Shown here: positions 54,020-63,776 of the stretch, piece by piece | How the letters are laid out: each line of letters begins with the position of its first letter | Position numbering within the stretch: the first letter of the stretch is position 1 | Assembly (NCBI RefSeq): GCF_005795905.1 | Contig: NZ_VAWE01000001.1 | Span: 1,798,001-1,862,000 of the forward strand | Length of the DNA: 64,000 bases | From: Streptomyces marianii | Lineage (GTDB): Bacteria > Actinomycetota > Actinomycetes > Streptomycetales > Streptomycetaceae | Direction of reading: 5' to 3' | The notes under the pieces: model-generated | Told to the model about the DNA's origin: nothing | Seen by the model: the letters and a program-made list of their open reading frames with translations, nothing else | Database searches by the model: none | Translations under genes and position numbers: made by a program

Positions 54020-54739
54020 TCAGGCCAGACCGGCCACCAGGTCCGCGACGCTCTTGCGGCGCCCGGTGAAGAAGGGGACCTCCTCGCGGACGTGCATCCG
54101 GGCCTCGGAGGCGCGGAGGTGGCGCATGAGGTCGACGATCCGGTACAGCTCGTCGGCCTCGAAGGCCAGCAGCCACTCGTAGTCGCCGAGGGAGAAGGAG
54201 GCGACCGTGTTGGCGCGCACGTCCGGGTAGCCGCGGGCCATCTTGCCGTGGTCGGCGAGCATGCGGCGGCGGTCCTCGTCCGGCAGCAGGTACCAGTCGT
54301 AGGAGCGCACGAACGGGTACACCGAGACGTAGTCGCGCGGCGTCTCGTCGGCGAGGAAGGCCGGGATGTGCGACTTGTTGAACTCGGCGGGACGGTGCAG
54401 CGCCATGTTCGACCAGACCGGCTCCAGTGCACGGCCGAGGCGGGTGCGGCGGAACAGGTTGTACGCCTCCTGGAGCTGGTCCGCGGTCTCGGCGTGCCAC
54501 CAGATCATCAGGTCGGCGTCGGCGCGCAGACCGGACAGGTCGTATGTGCCGCGGACGGTGACGTCCTTCGCCGCGAGCTGGTCGAACAGCTCCTGGACCT
54601 CGTCCGCGTACCCGGCGCGGTCCGCGTCCTGCGGCAGCACGTCCCGCAGCCGGAAAACGGACCACAGGGTGTAGCGGATGACCTCGTTGAGGTCCTTCGC
54701 CTTCTTACCGGCGTTCGGGATCTTTTCGGGCGCACTCAT
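54020..54739 (-). CDS. hemQ: coproheme decarboxylase / HemQ (chlorite-dismutase family)
   Basis: 239 residues from ATG 54739. Full-length ChdC/Hem[59 protein letters not shown] with the catalytic Tyr in [10 protein letters not shown], the proximal-His region [15 protein letters not shown], and [17 protein letters not shown]. It converts coproheme to heme b with H2O2, the last step of the coproporphyrin-dependent pathway of Gram-positive bacteria. It lies four bases downstream of the oxidase gene, so the two form an operon. Confidence 0.95.
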   Translation of the reverse strand: MSAPEKIPNAGKKAKDLNEVIRYTLWSVFRLRDVLPQDADRAGYADEVQELFDQLAAKDVTVRGTYDLSGLRADADLMIWWHAETADQLQEAYNLFRRTRLGRALEPVWSNMALHRPAEFNKSHIPAFLADETPRDYVSVYPFVRSYDWYLLPDEDRRRMLADHGKMARGYPDVRANTVASFSLGDYEWLLAFEADELYRIVDLMRHLRASEARMHVREEVPFFTGRRKSVADLVAGLA

Positions 54740-54743
54740 AGGG

Positions 54744-56189
54744 CTATTCTCGCCCGTCACGGACAGTGCCCCGCACCAGGGGGGCCGTGGCGATGATCTC
54801 GTCCGCCGCGCGCTGTCCGCTGCCGACGCAGGCGGGGATGCCCACGCCGTCGTACGCCGCCCCGCAGATCCGCAGCCCGGGCAGCGCGGCCACGGCGTCC
54901 CGGACGCGGGCGACCCGGCCGAGATGCCCGACCGGGTACTGCGGCAGTCCGCCGATCCAGCGGGTGACCTCGGTGGCGACGGGGCGCGCGGTCAGTCCGG
55001 TGGCCTCGGCGAGGTCCTTGAGGGAGGCGGCGGCGAGGTCCTCGTCCTCCCGGTCGAGTTGATCCTCCTCGCCGTGGCGGCCGACCGAGGTGCGCAGCAG
55101 GAACAGTCCGGGGGCGCGGTCGGCGACCCAGCCCCACTTCCTGGCGGAGAACGTGGACGCCTTGATCGTGCGTCCGTCGACCGGCGGTACGAGGAAACCG
55201 GATCCGGCGGGCAGCGCTTCCGTGTCGCCGCTGCGGAACGCGAAGGTGACGAGCGCCATCGACGCGTACTCGACGCCGGCGAGCTCGGCGGAGGCGGCCG
55301 GGGCGACGTCGGCGAGGAGCACGCAGGCCGACCAGGCGGGCGTGGCGAGGACGACGCCGTCGGCGGTGAGCTCGCGCTCGTCGGTGCGGATCCGCCAGCC
55401 GTCGGTGCCGCGGGCCAGGCCCCGTACCGGCGTCCCGGTGAGGATCTCCCCGCCGGCGGCCCGGACGGCGTCGGCGACCGCGGGCGGGAGGGTACCGATG
55501 CCGCCGTCGAGGCCCATGAAGACCGGGCCGGTCTCCTGCCGCTCGGCGGCCCGGCGCTGCACCTCGCGGACGCCCTCCAGCAGGCTGCCGCCGGCGGCTC
55601 CGGCCGCGTCGAAGAGTGCGGGGACGGCGGCCCGCATGGAGATGCGGTAGGCGTCGCCCGCGTACACGCCGCCGAGCAGTGGCTCGACGAGCCGGTCGAC
55701 GACCTCGCGGCCGAGGCGTTCGGCGACGAAGCCGCCGACGGCGACGTCGTCCCCGAGTTCGGCGGGGGGCAGTTCGCGCTCCCGGCCGATCCTGGCGATG
55801 CCCTCGGCGGACAGCAGCCCGGACAGGGCCTCGGGGCTGCCGGGGACGCCCATCACATGGCCTCGGGGCATGGGCCGCAGGGCGTCGCGGGTCCACACGG
55901 AGGCGGTGGTGGTGGCGGGGGCCTGCAGCCGGTCGCCGAGCCCGACGGCGCGTGCGAGGGCGACCGCCTCGGGCCTGCGGGCGAGCACCGACTCGGCACC
56001 GAGGTCGACGGGGGCTCCGGCGACCTCGCCGGTCAGGAGCTTGCCGCCGAGCTGGTCGGTGGCCTCCAGCAGGGTCACCCGCACCCCGGACGTGGCCAGC
56101 CGGTGGGCCGCCGCGAGGCCGGCGATCCCGCCGCCGATGACGACGACGCGGCCGGCGCCGGACGAGGGGTGCTCTGACGAGGGCGACAT
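54744..56189 (-). CDS. hemG: coproporphyrinogen/protoporphyrinogen oxidase (HemY-type)
   Basis: 481 residues from ATG 56189. FAD-dependent oxidase: dinucleotide motif [17 protein letters not shown] (about 15-31), [47 protein letters not shown] (membrane-associated substrate domain), [18 protein letters not shown], and C-terminal [26 protein letters not shown]. In this lineage it most likely oxidises coproporphyrinogen III to coproporphyrin III, ahead of ferrochelatase and HemQ. It is followed four bases later by hemQ. Confidence 0.94.
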   Translation of the reverse strand: MSPSSEHPSSGAGRVVVIGGGIAGLAAAHRLATSGVRVTLLEATDQLGGKLLTGEVAGAPVDLGAESVLARRPEAVALARAVGLGDRLQAPATTTASVWTRDALRPMPRGHVMGVPGSPEALSGLLSAEGIARIGRERELPPAELGDDVAVGGFVAERLGREVVDRLVEPLLGGVYAGDAYRISMRAAVPALFDAAGAAGGSLLEGVREVQRRAAERQETGPVFMGLDGGIGTLPPAVADAVRAAGGEILTGTPVRGLARGTDGWRIRTDERELTADGVVLATPAWSACVLLADVAPAASAELAGVEYASMALVTFAFRSGDTEALPAGSGFLVPPVDGRTIKASTFSARKWGWVADRAPGLFLLRTSVGRHGEEDQLDREDEDLAAASLKDLAEATGLTARPVATEVTRWIGGLPQYPVGHLGRVARVRDAVAALPGLRICGAAYDGVGIPACVGSGQRAADEIIATAPLVRGTVRDGRE

Positions 56190-56459
56190 GCCTCCACTCT
56201 CTCAAACCGCTCCGGGCCGGACGGCATCGGCTCGGACGCCCCGGCCGGTGCCCCGTCCCCGGGTGGCGCGGTGCGCGCCGTCGCACGGGCCGCGCGTCCC
56301 GTGCGACGCGGCCCGCGGTCCGCTTCGCACCGCACGGTGGCCCGGCGTGCCGTAACGAGTCCCTACCGTGACCGCTTCGGAACCGGGACGGGGCAACCGC
56401 GTTCGGCGGCCGCACGTCGAACCGGCACCGAACTCACCGCATCCCTTGGGGGGACCATC

Positions 56460-57395
56460 ATGCGTGCACGGCACAGGCCGGCGGCGGCACTTCTCGTCGC
56501 CTCACTCGCACTCGCCGGCTGCGGCGCCTCCGACGACGAGTCCGCCTCCACCGCCGAGCGGTCCGTCGTGGGCGGGGGCTCGAAGGCCGATGCCCCCGGC
56601 GCGGCCGCCGACGCCGCGGCCGGAGCCGCGGGGCCGAAGGCCGGCGGGCCCGGTGACGGCGGCGGGCGGCGGCTGCCCGCGACGCACGTCATCAGGACCG
56701 CCGAGCTGGCCGTTGAGGTCGGGGACGCCGCCCGCGCGCTCGCGGGCGTCCGTACCGCGGTCGAGGGAGCCGGCGGGCATGTCGCCGACGAGTCCACGGA
56801 GCGGGTCGACGGGGACCGCGTCGAGTCCACGGTGGTGCTGCGGGTGCCGCAGGACCGGTACGCGTCGGTCCTCGCCCGGCTCTCGGGTTCGGGGAAACTG
56901 CTGTCCCGCAAGGCGGACGCCAAGGACGTCACGGACCAGGTCGTCGACGTGGAGAGCCGGGTCGCGACGCAGCGGGCGAGCGTGGCACGGGTGCGGGCGC
57001 TGATGGACCGGGCGACGAAGCTGTCGGACGTCGTCACGCTGGAGGGAGAGCTGAGCAGGCGTCAGGCCGAGCTGGAGTCCCTGCTGGCCCGCCAGGCTTC
57101 GCTGGAGGACCGGACGGCGATGGCGACGATCACGCTGCGGCTGTCCGAGCCCGAGAAGCGGGAGCGTCCGGGCGAGGAGGGCGCTCCGGGCTTCCTGGAC
57201 GCGCTGTCGGGTGGCTGGGACGCGCTGGCGTCGACCGCCCGGTGGGCGGCCGCGGTGGTGGCCGCGGTGTTCCCGTTCGGCGCGGCGCTCGCGCTGCCGT
57301 ACGCGGTGTGGCGGTGGCTGGTCCGGCCGATGCGGGCGCGGCGGACCGCCCGGGATTCCGGCACCTCGTCGGCGCAGGGCCCCGGGCAGGACTGA
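56460..57395 (+). CDS. DUF4349 lipoprotein
   Basis: 311 residues from ATG 56460 (GGGGGGA upstream). Lipoprotein signal with lipobox LALAGC (Cys20-21), then a low-complexity Gly/Ala linker, then DUF4349 (about 75-290): THVIRTAELAVEVGDAARALAG, VLRVPQDRYASVLARLSGSGKLLSRKADAKDVTDQVVDVESRVATQRASVARVRAL with a coiled coil, and a C-terminal membrane segment (about 258-285). It is anchored at both ends to the outside of the membrane. Function unknown; anti-sigma-type surface signalling has been suggested for relatives, not for this one. Confidence 0.9.
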   Translation: MRARHRPAAALLVASLALAGCGASDDESASTAERSVVGGGSKADAPGAAADAAAGAAGPKAGGPGDGGGRRLPATHVIRTAELAVEVGDAARALAGVRTAVEGAGGHVADESTERVDGDRVESTVVLRVPQDRYASVLARLSGSGKLLSRKADAKDVTDQVVDVESRVATQRASVARVRALMDRATKLSDVVTLEGELSRRQAELESLLARQASLEDRTAMATITLRLSEPEKRERPGEEGAPGFLDALSGGWDALASTARWAAAVVAAVFPFGAALALPYAVWRWLVRPMRARRTARDSGTSSAQGPGQD

Positions 57396-57423
57396 ACGGC
57401 CGCTCCCCCGTAGCGTGTTCCGC

Positions 57424-58797
57424 ATGGAACGCATGGTGGTCGTCGGCGGCGACGCGGCGGGGATGTCCGCCGCGTCGGGGGCGCGCAGGCTCAGAGGTCC
57501 GGGGGAACTGGAGATCGTCGCCTTCGAGCGCTCCCCCTTCGCCTCGTACTCGGCGTGCGGCATCCCGTACTGGATCGGCGGCGACGTGGCGGAGCGGGAC
57601 TCGCTCATCGCACGGACGCCCGAGGAACACCGGGAGCGCGGTATCGACCTCCGGACGCGCCACGAGGTCACGGAGATCGACGTCGGGGCCCAGCGGGTCA
57701 GGTCCCGGGACCTGGTGGCGGGCACCGAGACGTGGACGGGCTTCGACAAGCTCGTCATCGCGACCGGTGCCCGGCCGGTGCGGCCTCGGCTGCCCGGGAT
57801 CGACGCCCCGGGGGTGCACGGCGTGCAGACCCTCGACGACGGCCAGGCACTGCTGGACGCGCTCGGCAGGACGGCGGGCCGCCGCGCGGTGGTCGTCGGC
57901 GCCGGCTACATCGGTGTGGAAATGGCGGAAGCGCTGCTGAAACGCGGCTTCGACGTCACGGTCGTCAACCGCGGGGAGCAGCCGATGGCGACGTTGGACC
58001 CCGACATGGGCCTGCTGGTGCACGAGGCGATGGACGCCTTGGGCATCACCACCGTCGACGGCGCCGATGTGACGGGCATCCCGACCGGCGGGGACGGCCG
58101 GGTGCGTGCGGTGTCGACGGCCGAGGGGGAGTACCCGGCCGACGTGGTGGTGCTGGGGATCGGCGTGGAGCCGGAGACGACCCTCGCGGGGGCGGCCGGC
58201 CTCCCCCTCGGGGTGTACGGGGGGCTGCTCACGGACCGTGCCATGCGGGTGCGCGGTCACGAGAACGTCTGGGCCGGCGGCGACTGCGTCGAGGTGCACG
58301 ACCTGGTGTCGGGCCGGGAGCGCCACGTCGCTCTCGGTACGCACGCGAACAAGCACGGCCAGGTCATCGGCGCCAACGTGGGCGGCGGCTACGCGACCTT
58401 CCCGGGGGTCGTCGGCACGGCCGTGAGCAAGGTGTGCGACCTGGAGATCGCCCGCACGGGTCTGCGCGAGAAGGACGCCCGCGAGGTGGGGCTGCGCTTC
58501 GTGACGGTGACCGTCGAGTCGACGAGCCGGGCGGGCTACTACCCGGACGCTGCCCCGATGACCGTCAAGATGCTCGCCGAGCTCCGCACGGGACGCCTGC
58601 TGGGCGTGCAGATCGTGGGGCGTGAGGGCGCGGCGAAGCGGGTGGACGTCGCGGCGGTCGCACTGACCGCCGGGATGACGGTGGAGCAGATGACCGCCCT
58701 GGACCTCGGCTACGCACCGCCGTTCTCCCCGGTGTGGGACCCGGTGCTGGTGGCGGCACGGAAGGCGGCGGCGGCCGTGCGCGCCGCGAGCGGCTGA
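57424..58797 (+). CDS. CoA-disulfide-reductase-like FAD/NAD(P) oxidoreductase
   Basis: 457 residues from ATG 57424; ATG 57433 is also possible. Pyridine-nucleotide disulfide oxidoreductase fold of the single-Cys type: FAD motif VVVGGDAAGMSAASGARR, the redox Cys in FASYSACGIPYWIGG (about 44), ATGARPVRP, NAD motif VVVGAGYIGVEMAEAL (about 158), WAGGDCVEVHDLV, and the C-terminal dimer domain. It may reduce CoA or other disulfides, persulfides, or O2. A TAGCGT box ends seven bases before the ATG and no ribosome site is present, so a leaderless mRNA is likely. Confidence 0.9.
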   Translation: MERMVVVGGDAAGMSAASGARRLRGPGELEIVAFERSPFASYSACGIPYWIGGDVAERDSLIARTPEEHRERGIDLRTRHEVTEIDVGAQRVRSRDLVAGTETWTGFDKLVIATGARPVRPRLPGIDAPGVHGVQTLDDGQALLDALGRTAGRRAVVVGAGYIGVEMAEALLKRGFDVTVVNRGEQPMATLDPDMGLLVHEAMDALGITTVDGADVTGIPTGGDGRVRAVSTAEGEYPADVVVLGIGVEPETTLAGAAGLPLGVYGGLLTDRAMRVRGHENVWAGGDCVEVHDLVSGRERHVALGTHANKHGQVIGANVGGGYATFPGVVGTAVSKVCDLEIARTGLREKDAREVGLRFVTVTVESTSRAGYYPDAAPMTVKMLAELRTGRLLGVQIVGREGAAKRVDVAAVALTAGMTVEQMTALDLGYAPPFSPVWDPVLVAARKAAAAVRAASG

Positions 58798-59432
58798 CCC
58801 GGACACGTCGCGGGCTGCGCGAGGTGCGGGGCCGGCGCCGCTCGGTGGCGCGGCGCGGGACGTGCGGGGAGCCGCGCCGACCCCCCGAGGCGGTCAGACC
58901 GGTACCCGCTGCTCCTCGGTCTTCGCAGGCACCGCCCGGTCGTCGTCCGCGCGCCGCGGCAACGGCTCGATGCCGTCGGCCGAGCCGCGGTCCGGGCAGC
59001 TCCACCAGGTGGTAGGTGAGGGCGCTCAGCACGAACAGGACGACGGGGAAGGCGAGCAGCCAGAGCAACTGCGCGGCTCCGCGGGGGTTGTCCCACGCGC
59101 GCCATGGGCCCGGACAGCACGGAGAGCAACGGGCGGTGCAGCAGGTACAGGAGAAACCGACCACGCCCAGCTAGTGTCCTGCGCCAGCAATCCTTCGGTA
59201 GATCTGCCGCGCCTCGGCGACCGGGGTTCCGGACGCCGATCAAGCGCGTCGGCCGTTCGGGCCAGGCGCAGTCGTCCGGTCTCGGTCAGGGGTGCATCAC
59301 GGTGGGGCATGAGGGCCTTCTGATGGTCGGTGCAGATATCGCAATCCACACCGAACCCGGAAGGCCCTCACCCGTTCAAGATCCCTCAACCGAGATCTGC
59401 CTCACCGTCCACAACCTCCCGGGACAGAACAC
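58798..59432 (-). pseudogene. relics: acyltransferase C-terminus and IS481-type transposase N-terminus
   Basis: This 635-base gap holds two minus-strand fragments and no intact gene. At about 58870-59165 pieces in two frames read GRFLLYLLHRPLLSVLSGPM then RGAAQLLWLLAFPVVLFVLS and LTYHLVELPGPRLGRR, the typical end of an acyltransferase 3 protein with a frameshift. At about 59250-59310 the frame reads MPHRDAPLTETGRLRLARTA, the N-terminus of IS481-type transposases, and breaks off within about 25 residues. Insertion followed by deletion probably removed the 5' part of the acyltransferase gene. Confidence 0.6.
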
Positions 59433-60545
59433 CTAGCGCGCCGTCCGGGTGTGGACGTACTCCACGAGCCGGGTCAGGGCGTCGGGGTCCGTCGTCGGCA
59501 GCACGCCGTGGCCGAGGTTGAAGACGTGGCCCTCAAGGCCGTGTGCCGCGTCCAGGACCTCGCGGGTCCTGGCCTCGACGGCCTCTCGGGTGGAGAACAG
59601 CACCGCCGGGTCCAGGTTGCCCTGGAGCGCCTTGCCGGGCCCGACGCGGCGGGCCGCCTCGTCGAGCGGCACGCGCCAGTCGACGCCGACGACGTCCGCG
59701 CCGGCCTCGCCCATCGGGCCGAGCAGTTCACCGGTCCCGACGCCGAAGTGGATGCGCGGCACACCGTACCCCTCGACCGCGGCGAAGACCTTCGCGGACG
59801 CGGGCATGACGAAGCGGCGGTAGTCCGCGGGGGCCAGCGCGCCGACCCAGGAGTCGAAGAGCTGCACCGCGGAGGCGCCGGCCTCGATCTGCACCTTCAG
59901 GAAGGCCGAGGTGATCCCGGCGAGCCGGTCGAGCAGGTCGGCCCACAGCTGCGGGTCGCCGTACATGAGGGCCTTGGTGTGCTCGTGGTTGCGGGACGGG
60001 CCGCCCTCGACGAGGTAGCTGGCGAGGGTGAACGGGGCGCCGGCGAAGCCGATGAGCGGGGTGGCGCCGAGCTCACCGGTGAGCATCCCGATCGCCTCGG
60101 TGACGTACGCGACGTCCTCGGGGGTCAGGTCGCGCAGCCGGGCGAGGTCCTCGCGGCGGCGGATCGGCTCGGCGACGACCGGGCCGACGCCGGGCTTGAT
60201 GTCGAGGTCGATGCCGATGGCCTTGAGCGGCACGACGATGTCGCTGAAGTAGATCGCGGCGTCCACCTTGTGTCGGCGCACCGGCTGCAGCGTGATCTCG
60301 GTGACGAGCTCGGGCCGCATGCACGACTCCAGCATCGGGATGCCCTCGCGCACCTTCAGGTACTCGGGCAGCGACCGTCCCGCCTGCCGCATGAACCACA
60401 CCGGTGTGTGCGGCACGGGTTCGCGTCGGCACGCCTTCAGGAAGGCGGAGTCCCGCAGGGCGTCGGTCGTCGTCTGCTGGCCCTCGGACGGGGCGTCCCC
60501 GGCGGGGGCGGTGCCCCGAGCCGGGGGAAGGTCGTTGGCGCTCAC
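59433..60545 (-). CDS. hemE: uroporphyrinogen decarboxylase
   Basis: 370 residues from GTG 60545. Complete Hem[20 protein letters not shown] with the RQAGR substrate motif (about 48-56), [16 protein letters not shown] containing the catalytic Asp, [60 protein letters not shown], and [12 protein letters not shown] with the conserved His. It makes coproporphyrinogen III, the substrate of the oxidase encoded at 54744-56189. It is divergent from the DUF3000 gene. Confidence 0.96.
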   Translation of the reverse strand: MSANDLPPARGTAPAGDAPSEGQQTTTDALRDSAFLKACRREPVPHTPVWFMRQAGRSLPEYLKVREGIPMLESCMRPELVTEITLQPVRRHKVDAAIYFSDIVVPLKAIGIDLDIKPGVGPVVAEPIRRREDLARLRDLTPEDVAYVTEAIGMLTGELGATPLIGFAGAPFTLASYLVEGGPSRNHEHTKALMYGDPQLWADLLDRLAGITSAFLKVQIEAGASAVQLFDSWVGALAPADYRRFVMPASAKVFAAVEGYGVPRIHFGVGTGELLGPMGEAGADVVGVDWRVPLDEAARRVGPGKALQGNLDPAVLFSTREAVEARTREVLDAAHGLEGHVFNLGHGVLPTTDPDALTRLVEYVHTRTAR

Positions 60546-60635
60546 GCCCAGAATCTTCGCATGTGCGCGCACGGAGCATGCGCGGGTGGGTGTCCCTCCC
60601 TGCGCCGGGCCCGCGTTCCGCCTACTCTTCCCCGC

Positions 60636-61307
60636 ATGGCTGCGGCTCAGGGACAGTTCTCCGATCCATCCGACGGCGCCGAGGACACGGACGGCGCCGA
60701 GCGGAACTCCGTGCCGCGGGCGTTCCGCCTCGCGGTCGACGCGCTGCGCGCGGCACGGCCGCGGCCCGGGATCGAGGTGGACCCGGCCCGGCCGCCGCAG
60801 CGCCTCGCCCCGCACGCGTACGCCCTGGAGGCGGCGGTCGTCGACGACGACGACGAGGACCTCGCGGACGGCCGGCTGGTCCTGCTGCACGACCCGGCCG
60901 GGCACGACGCGTGGCAGGGCACGTTCCGGCTGGTGACGCTGGTGCGCGCCGAGCTGGAGCCGGAGATGGCGGCGGACCCGCTGCTGCCGGAGGTGTGCTG
61001 GTCGTGGCTGACCGGCGCGCTGGAGGCGCGGAACCTCTCGTACGGGGAGCCGAGCGGCACCGTCACCCGGGCGGGGTCTCACTACTTCGGTGGACTCGCG
61101 GAACGCCGCCCGGCGACGCAGATCGAGATCCGGGCGTCCTGGACCCCTCGCGAGGGCCGTGACGGGGCGCCGGACACCGCGGCGCACCTCGCGGCCTGGT
61201 GCGACCTGCTCTGCCAGATCGCCGGACTGCCGCCGGCGGGCGTCCCCGACGGCACGACGGCGGGCGTCGTCACACTGCCGCAGCGCCGGGGCCCGCACGC
61301 GCCGTAG
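60636..61307 (+). CDS. DUF3000 protein
   Basis: 223 residues from ATG 60636. Actinobacteria-specific DUF3000 pattern: [85 protein letters not shown] and [15 protein letters not shown] … EIRASWTP. Soluble, function unknown. It sits between hemE and an HRDC-type RNase D, as in other streptomycetes (recollection). A TACTCT box ends seven bases before the ATG, consistent with leaderless translation. Confidence 0.93.
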   Translation: MAAAQGQFSDPSDGAEDTDGAERNSVPRAFRLAVDALRAARPRPGIEVDPARPPQRLAPHAYALEAAVVDDDDEDLADGRLVLLHDPAGHDAWQGTFRLVTLVRAELEPEMAADPLLPEVCWSWLTGALEARNLSYGEPSGTVTRAGSHYFGGLAERRPATQIEIRASWTPREGRDGAPDTAAHLAAWCDLLCQIAGLPPAGVPDGTTAGVVTLPQRRGPHAP

Positions 61308-61749
61308 CTCCGGTGGGCACCCGGCGCGCCGGAGCACGGGCGCGAGAAGGCGGAGCGGCGGCGCGCGGTGCGGTGGGGGCGAGTGCAAGCGCCCAAAGGC
61401 GCGCCGGTCCGCCGGGCGGCGCACGGTGCGGTCGCGACGGGGGTGCGCGGGTCATCGGCGGATCCGCCGGCGCGGCGGGCTCCGGGTGCCTCCGGTGGCC
61501 GTCCGCCCGGGATCCGAGACGGCGGTGCCGGCCGCAGGTCCGGGGCGCGGAAGGGCACCGGGGATGTCCGGACAGGATCGCAGCATGATCGATCACGCGT
61601 CCTAATTGCCGGAATTGTTACTCACCAAATCGTGATCTTTCTCTAAAGGCGACCAGGTTTGCTGCCGAAGAGGTGGTGACCCATCAAGCACGGTTCGCCC
61701 CGGCTTCATCCCCGAGCCGGCTCCGTCCCCCACCTTCCCAGGAGGCCTG
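61308..61749. other. 442-bp spacer with an AT-rich promoter patch
   Basis: No gene. The first 270 bases are GC-rich without structure I can interpret. At about 61590-61645 an AT-rich stretch (TAATTGCCGGAATTGTTACT, then ATCTTTCTCTAAAGG) stands out and should be the promoter of the LuxR-type regulator gene, 105-160 bases before its start. Confidence 0.5.
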
Positions 61750-62412
61750 GTGTCCGTTCTCCTCGAGCAGCCCGCAAGCCTGGTCGCCTACCGCCCGAAC
61801 AAGCCGACGGCCATGGTCGTCGTGGCCGACCCGCGCGTCCGCTCCACCGTCACCCGCCACCTGTGGGCGCTCGGGGTGCGCGATGTCATCGAGGCGTCGT
61901 CCATCGCGGAGGCCCGTCCCCGCGTCGGCAACCCGCGCGACATCTGCGTGGCCGACGTCCACCTGCCCGACGGCAGCGGGCTGACCCTGCTGTCCGAAAC
62001 CCGCGCCGCGGGCTGGCCCAACGGCCTCGCCCTCTCCGCCGCCGACGACATCGGCGCGGTCCGCAACGCGCTGGCCGGTGGGGTCAAGGGCTACGTCGTG
62101 ACCGGTACGCGCACCAACCTCGGCCACCCCACCCGCCCCGGAGCCGCCCCGATCGGCGCCGCGGCCGCCCGGCTGCACCGCCGTCCCCCCGGCGCCCCGA
62201 GCCACCCTGGCGGCTACCGCGAGCTGTCCGGCCGCGAGGTGGAGGTGCTCCGGCTGGTCGCCGAGGGGCAGTCGAACAAGGCGATCGGCGTCTCGATGGG
62301 CCTGTCCGCGCTGACGGTGAAGAGCCACCTGGCCCGCATCGCGCGCAAGCTGGGCACCGGCGACCGTGCCGGCATGGTGGCCGTGGCGCTGCGTACCGGC
62401 ATCATCCACTGA
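61750..62412 (+). CDS. LuxR-type response regulator
   Basis: 220 residues from GTG 61750 (AGGAGG four bases upstream). Receiver domain at about 20-120 with phospho-acceptor Asp in CVADVHLPDGSG (about 69), LSAADDIGAV and the Lys in GGVKGYVVTG (about 115). Linker, then a NarL/LuxR helix-turn-helix at about 155-215 (YRELSGREVEVLRLVAEGQSNKAIGVSMGLSALTVKSHLARI). The usual pair of acidic residues at the receiver's N-terminus is reduced (VVVADPRVRS). No histidine kinase is adjacent, so it is an orphan regulator. Confidence 0.92.
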   Translation: MSVLLEQPASLVAYRPNKPTAMVVVADPRVRSTVTRHLWALGVRDVIEASSIAEARPRVGNPRDICVADVHLPDGSGLTLLSETRAAGWPNGLALSAADDIGAVRNALAGGVKGYVVTGTRTNLGHPTRPGAAPIGAAAARLHRRPPGAPSHPGGYRELSGREVEVLRLVAEGQSNKAIGVSMGLSALTVKSHLARIARKLGTGDRAGMVAVALRTGIIH

Positions 62413-62434
62413 GCCTCCTCTACACCGGTCCGGT

Positions 62435-62464
62435 GCCCGTCGACGGAACGTTCCGTCGACGGGC
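62435..62464. terminator. 30-bp perfect palindrome between the regulator gene and rnd
   Basis: GCCCGTCGACGGAAC followed immediately by its complement, with no spacer, 23 bases after the LuxR-type stop and just upstream of the rnd start region. It could be a terminator or an operator (centre GGAACGTTCC). Confidence 0.6.
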
Positions 62465-62492
62465 GCTTGCCGTTCACGGATACCCTTGACAG

Positions 62493-63776
62493 GTGACCGA
62501 CGCCCAAGAGACCGCAGCAGAGCCGGACCTGCGCACCACCGGGGGCGGCCCCCCGGACGACGGCGTCTCTGACGAAGGGGCGCCGATCCCCCTGCTGGAG
62601 CCGCGGGAGGGCATCCCTCCGGTGGTCTCCACACCCGAGGCACTGGAGTCCGTCGTCGCCGCGTTCACCGCCGGCACCGGCCCCGTCGCCGTCGACGCCG
62701 AACGCGCGTCCGGCTACCGCTACGGGCAGCGCGCATACCTCGTGCAGCTGCGCCGCCAGGGCGCCGGCACCGCGCTCGTCGACCCGGTCGGCTGCCCCGA
62801 CCTCTCCCCGCTCGGCGACGCCCTCGCCGGCACCGAGTGGATCCTCCACGCGGCCACCCAGGACCTCCCGTGTCTGCGCGAAATAGGCATGCTGCCGACG
62901 AGGCTCTTCGACACCGAACTCGCCGGGCGGCTCGCGGGCTTCCCCCGGGTGGGCCTCGGGGCCATGGTCGAGTCGGTGCTCGGCTACGCCCTGGAGAAGG
63001 GCCACTCGGCGGTGGACTGGTCCACCCGCCCCCTCCCCGAGCCCTGGCTGCGGTACGCGGCGCTCGACGTCGAGCTGCTCGTGGACCTGCGGGACGCGCT
63101 GGAGAAGGAACTGGACCGGCAGGGGAAGCTGGAGTGGGCGCGGCAGGAGTTCGACACCATCGCCTCGGCCCCGCCCGCACCCCCGCGCAAGGACCCGTGG
63201 CGGCGCACGTCGGGCATGCACAAGGTCCGCCGCCGCCGTCAGATGGCCGTCGTACGGGAACTGTGGACGGCCCGGGACAAGGTGGCGCAACGCCGCGACG
63301 TGTCCCCCGGCAAGGTGCTCGGCGACGCGGCGATCATCGAGGCGGCGCTGGCGCTCCCGCTGAACGTGCACGCACTCACGGCCCTGCCCGGGTTCGGGCA
63401 CCGCATGGGCCGGCGGCAGCTGGAGCAGTGGCAGTCGGCGGTGGACCGGGCGCGTGCACTGTCGGAGGCGGAGCTGCCGCAGCCGGGGCAGCCAGTGGCC
63501 GGACCGCCCCCGCCGCGCTCCTGGGCGGACAAGGACCCGGTGGCGGCGGCACGGCTGTCCGCGGCGCGGGCGGCGGTGTCCGCGCTGGCGGAGCAGCTGA
63601 ACCTGCCCCAGGAGAACCTGATCACTCCGGACACGGTGCGGCGCCTGTGCTGGGAGCCGCCGGTGGAACCGGACCCGGAGGCGGTCGCCTCGGCACTGGC
63701 CGCGCTGGGTGCGCGGCCGTGGCAGGTCGAACTGGTGACGCCGCTCCTGACGAGGGCGCTCCAGGCGACTCCCTGA
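62493..63776 (+). CDS. rnd: ribonuclease D (DEDDy 3'-5' exonuclease with HRDC)
   Basis: 427 residues from GTG 62493. DEDD exonuclease: Asp/Glu in GPVAVDAERASGYRYGQRAYLVQLRR (about 66-90), Asp in ILHAATQDLPCLREIG, Tyr/Asp in LRYAALDVELLVDLRDAL. It is followed by an HRDC domain (about 235-320; VRELWTARDKVAQRRDVSPGKVLGDAAI) and a second helical HRDC-like region. It trims tRNA and other small RNA 3' ends. A TACCCT box six bases before the GTG and no Shine-Dalgarno suggest a leaderless start. Confidence 0.95.
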   Translation: MTDAQETAAEPDLRTTGGGPPDDGVSDEGAPIPLLEPREGIPPVVSTPEALESVVAAFTAGTGPVAVDAERASGYRYGQRAYLVQLRRQGAGTALVDPVGCPDLSPLGDALAGTEWILHAATQDLPCLREIGMLPTRLFDTELAGRLAGFPRVGLGAMVESVLGYALEKGHSAVDWSTRPLPEPWLRYAALDVELLVDLRDALEKELDRQGKLEWARQEFDTIASAPPAPPRKDPWRRTSGMHKVRRRRQMAVVRELWTARDKVAQRRDVSPGKVLGDAAIIEAALALPLNVHALTALPGFGHRMGRRQLEQWQSAVDRARALSEAELPQPGQPVAGPPPPRSWADKDPVAAARLSAARAAVSALAEQLNLPQENLITPDTVRRLCWEPPVEPDPEAVASALAALGARPWQVELVTPLLTRALQATP

